Below, piece by piece: positions 61,600 to 64,000 of a stretch of DNA of 64,000 nt; positions within the stretch are counted from its first letter, which is position 1, and each line of letters begins with the position of its first letter. This DNA is from Dermanyssus gallinae (taxonomy: Eukaryota > Arthropoda > Arachnida > Mesostigmata > Dermanyssidae). The DNA lies in contig QVRM01001079.1 in assembly GCA_003439945.1 (NCBI GenBank), positions 1-64,000 of the forward strand. The letters run 5' to 3'. A program made the position numbers and the translations under genes. Under the pieces are notes generated by a model that was not told where the DNA came from, did no database searches, and saw nothing but the letters and a program-made list of their open reading frames with translations.

Positions 61600-62260
61600 T
61601 CGGTGGAAACGAATAACGCTTTGGCTGACAGTGTCGGTACAGCAAGAGCAATGATGTTTGATGACGAAAGGTTGCCAATCGCATCCGAAAGGGATGTGCA
61701 GCAATCAACAGTACTGTCAAACGGGTAGTTTGTATAGCAATTAGTAATCCTATTAAAGCTGCCCAATAGAGAGCCAAGTTGGACCAAGGGGAGGCCTTTC
61801 TGAATAACCGAATATTCACATAAAGGTCTACCTCGATTGCAATGTGCTCTAAGAAGTATGTTTTCTGTGGAGCTTCCAATGTTGAAACCGTTGTTCTTCT
61901 GATGGTTGATCCTTAAGTTATTAATGTCGTCAGTTCTCTCTCCCCCTCTCTCTCTCTCTTCAGTATTGGGGGCGGTGACTTGACTGTCGAATCCTTATGT
62001 GCTTTTAGAGCCATTCGCTAATATTGGTCTGACGTGTGCAACCTCACAGCATGGCTTATATGCATGTCACGTGGTAGTGACACAGTAGATGTGTTGTTTT
62101 ACAATTGAAAAATAATTATTGTTCTTTATTAACTATTATTGGTAGATCCTCGATCATAGTTACGGGTTGTGTCGTGTCAAGCACGTTGATTGCATTACAG
62201 CAGCTGTTAACAAACTGGTGTTCAATTACAAACATTGCGTTACGTGATATCGGTTGATAT
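61600..62260. other. Intron 5 of copy 2, unshared part
   Basis: Similarity to copy 1 ends near 61,590. A CT-rich low-complexity run lies at 61,936-61,963. No gene recognised. Confidence 0.5.
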
Positions 62261-62269
62261 TGATTTTGT

Positions 62270-63150
62270 TAGTGTTTACAAACACATTCGTTGATTTGAA
62301 AAAATTCCTTTAGAAAGAGGCATTGGTGTGATATTGTGCGAGGTTATTTTGCAGATAGCTGCTCTGTCTCGAACTGAAGCTAAGAAAAGCGGGTCTCTCT
62401 GTAAAACGTTTGTCACAACGTTCTGGTTCGGCCTTTCTTTGTGTTGTTTTAGGCTTCGTAAATAAACTGGTAAGCTATGTCTTGGTGGTAGGTGGGGTGG
62501 TTTTTGATAAACCAAGCTGTTCTAAAATCAATAAAAGCTGTGTAAGTCACATCTTGCTTTTGGATTTCTAGGTGTTCTATTAAATCTGTAAGTGCTTCTT
62601 TATCCGGGCTCCCTGGAAGAAATAATTTTTGTTCTGCTGGTAGATCCTAGTAACATTCTACAAAAAACCGTTTGACTAGAAGTGGTGTAAGAGCCTTATA
62701 CACTACTTTGGCTGGTGCTATACCGCGGTTTTCTGGCTTTTTAGTGCTACCCTTTTCTTAAAGAATGGCTACAGAAGACTTTTCCTCTATTAATTTAGGA
62801 TTGCGTCTTGGTAAGGCAGATATTTTACACCACCGTGAGAACGGGGACGGTTACCGACATCGCAGCTTTAAGATGTTCGTAAACAATCTGGTCAGATCCG
62901 GCGGATTTTCCGTATTTTTGTTTATACCCTGAAAGACCTCGTTAATGGATTTGGTTGTTTAGGACGTGGTGGAAGAAAAACCCCAGGTTTTTCATAATGT
63001 GTGTGCATACAAGCAACAATTTGCCAATGTCGTACAAAATATCTTGCATCGCTCTCTCAGGTGGGCTGTACATACGTATGCAAAATCAGTCGTTAGTCTC
63101 CACAATGATTTGTCTACTTGTAGCTGATAATACATGTGATCGATCATACG
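62270..63150 (-). mobile_element. LINE family D remnant (minus)
   Basis: Minus-strand pieces in shifting frames: an endonuclease segment (CMYSPPERAMQDILYDI-like, about 63,090-63,030; compare ICVYSPPERTVHQIV at 34.5 kb), the RT entry (GYKQKYGKSAGSDQIVYEHLKAA, about 62,940-62,860), and FIDFRTAWFIKNH-like text at 62,550-62,500. Highly decayed. Confidence 0.55.
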
Positions 63151-64000
63151 CTCGTCGGCACAGCTATAGTGAGACCCGACTTTGGTCTACTGCGTCCTTC
63201 TGTCTTGCTGGCTTGGCCATGACAGACCTTATGGCGTGGGGATACAATATTTTTGGCTTTGTTACAAACGTCTCCATCTCCTCATATATGTTCAATGGTC
63301 GCATTATTTTCGTGTCTAGATGGCTGTTGTTGTTCTGCAGCGCCAAACCCAAAACCAGTAGACCTCGAAATCGTCAAAGATGTATTTCTTCCGGCCAGAC
63401 CTTGCCGTCCATGGCTTCCACCTGAAGATCTGTGTGCGCGAGAAGTTTCATGAGATCTCGCCGGAGTGCATAAGTAAACTTTGTGGCCGCCCGTGTGATA
63501 TATATCACCTTTAGAGTAGAACAAGAGCAAATCCGTTGTCTCAACTCTGGATATGTGATGCCTATGACGTATATGTGTATTCATATAGCATATAACGCTC
63601 CTTGCTTAATAACACTGCTATATATATATATATATACTTGAAAGTATCGAAAATCAAAGTCCGTAAACACCGACCGGTACATGCAATTTTGAATTTTTCT
63701 GCTGTAGGGCATGCGCCGCAGAAACTCTGAACAAGTTAAGGCAATCCACAGTTTTGACAGCGGAACAATGACAAACACGTCCAACAGAAACAACTAGCAA
63801 GGCAGGGACGCGAATTTGCATTAGTTGGTCTTTGATAGCTAGTTGCCCACTCATTTTCCACAAAATGCAAGGCGAAGATGGGTTATATCGATATCGATCA
63901 CGTTTTGAACTCGGATTTATGCGGGGGCTGGTGATGCCAGAAGGCTTTCAGTTCGCGTCGCTCTCTGCTTGTTTAGGTTTAAAGCGTTCCCAAAATTAGT
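63150..64000. other. Right end of the window, intron 5 of copy 2
   Basis: A minus-strand frame 63,282-63,584 might be a LINE linker. A short (TA)n lies at 63,619-63,637. Exon 6 of CD36-like copy 2 is not in the window. Confidence 0.4.

Overview
The window is eukaryotic nuclear DNA, almost certainly from an arthropod. A mite- or tick-like chelicerate is my best guess, weakly held. The reasons are a spliced CD36-family gene with GT-AG introns, at least six lineages of decayed non-LTR retrotransposons, two tRNA-derived SINEs, an 18S rRNA gene fragment and many (TA)n microsatellites. There are no bacterial operons, CRISPR arrays or prophages.

The host content is one gene present twice. Copy 1 runs from 5,391 to 25,916 on the + strand. 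I assembled nine exons by reading splice sites and phases by hand. They total 1,341 nt and encode 446 residues of a CD36/SCARB/LIMP-2-type receptor: N-terminal anchor, large ectodomain with N-glycosylation sites, C-terminal anchor. Copy 2 starts at 41,176. Exons 1-5 are present with identical lengths and phases up to 60,676, and exons 6-9 must lie beyond the right edge. Introns and the 5' flank are also paralogous (about 4.65-18.3 kb against 40.67-61.6 kb), so this is a tandem segmental duplication. The copies serve as each other's empty-site control, which dates several insertions after the duplication.

Layout: 1-4.6 kb, two LINE remnants. 4.6-5.4 kb, a 77-bp tandem repeat and the gene's 5' flank. 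5.4-25.9 kb, CD36-like copy 1, with LINEs in introns 3 and 5 and a SINE in intron 3. 25.9-41.2 kb, intergenic retroelement cluster: an R1/LOA-like LINE with target-site duplication, a second gag-type LINE, a composite minus-strand LINE with a 2A-like motif, R1-like pieces, a TATA-bearing repeat block, and a nested LINE with a 12-bp duplication. 41.2-64 kb, CD36-like copy 2. Its introns hold an R2-clade endonuclease fragment, a LINE split by another LINE, R1-like 3' ends, the 18S fragment and a second SINE.

The points most worth follow-up are: the tandem receptor pair, whose exon 4 diverges mainly at amino-acid-changing positions; the lost acceptor AG of exon 6 in copy 1, with an in-frame substitute 18 nt downstream; two SINEs with different tRNA heads and a shared 13-bp core; a LINE family whose ORF1 has an SGNH-hydrolase-like domain lacking the usual catalytic residues; and the nested insertions. 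No clear new gene system beyond these was found. Gene models rest on reading alone, without alignment, RNA or database searches.
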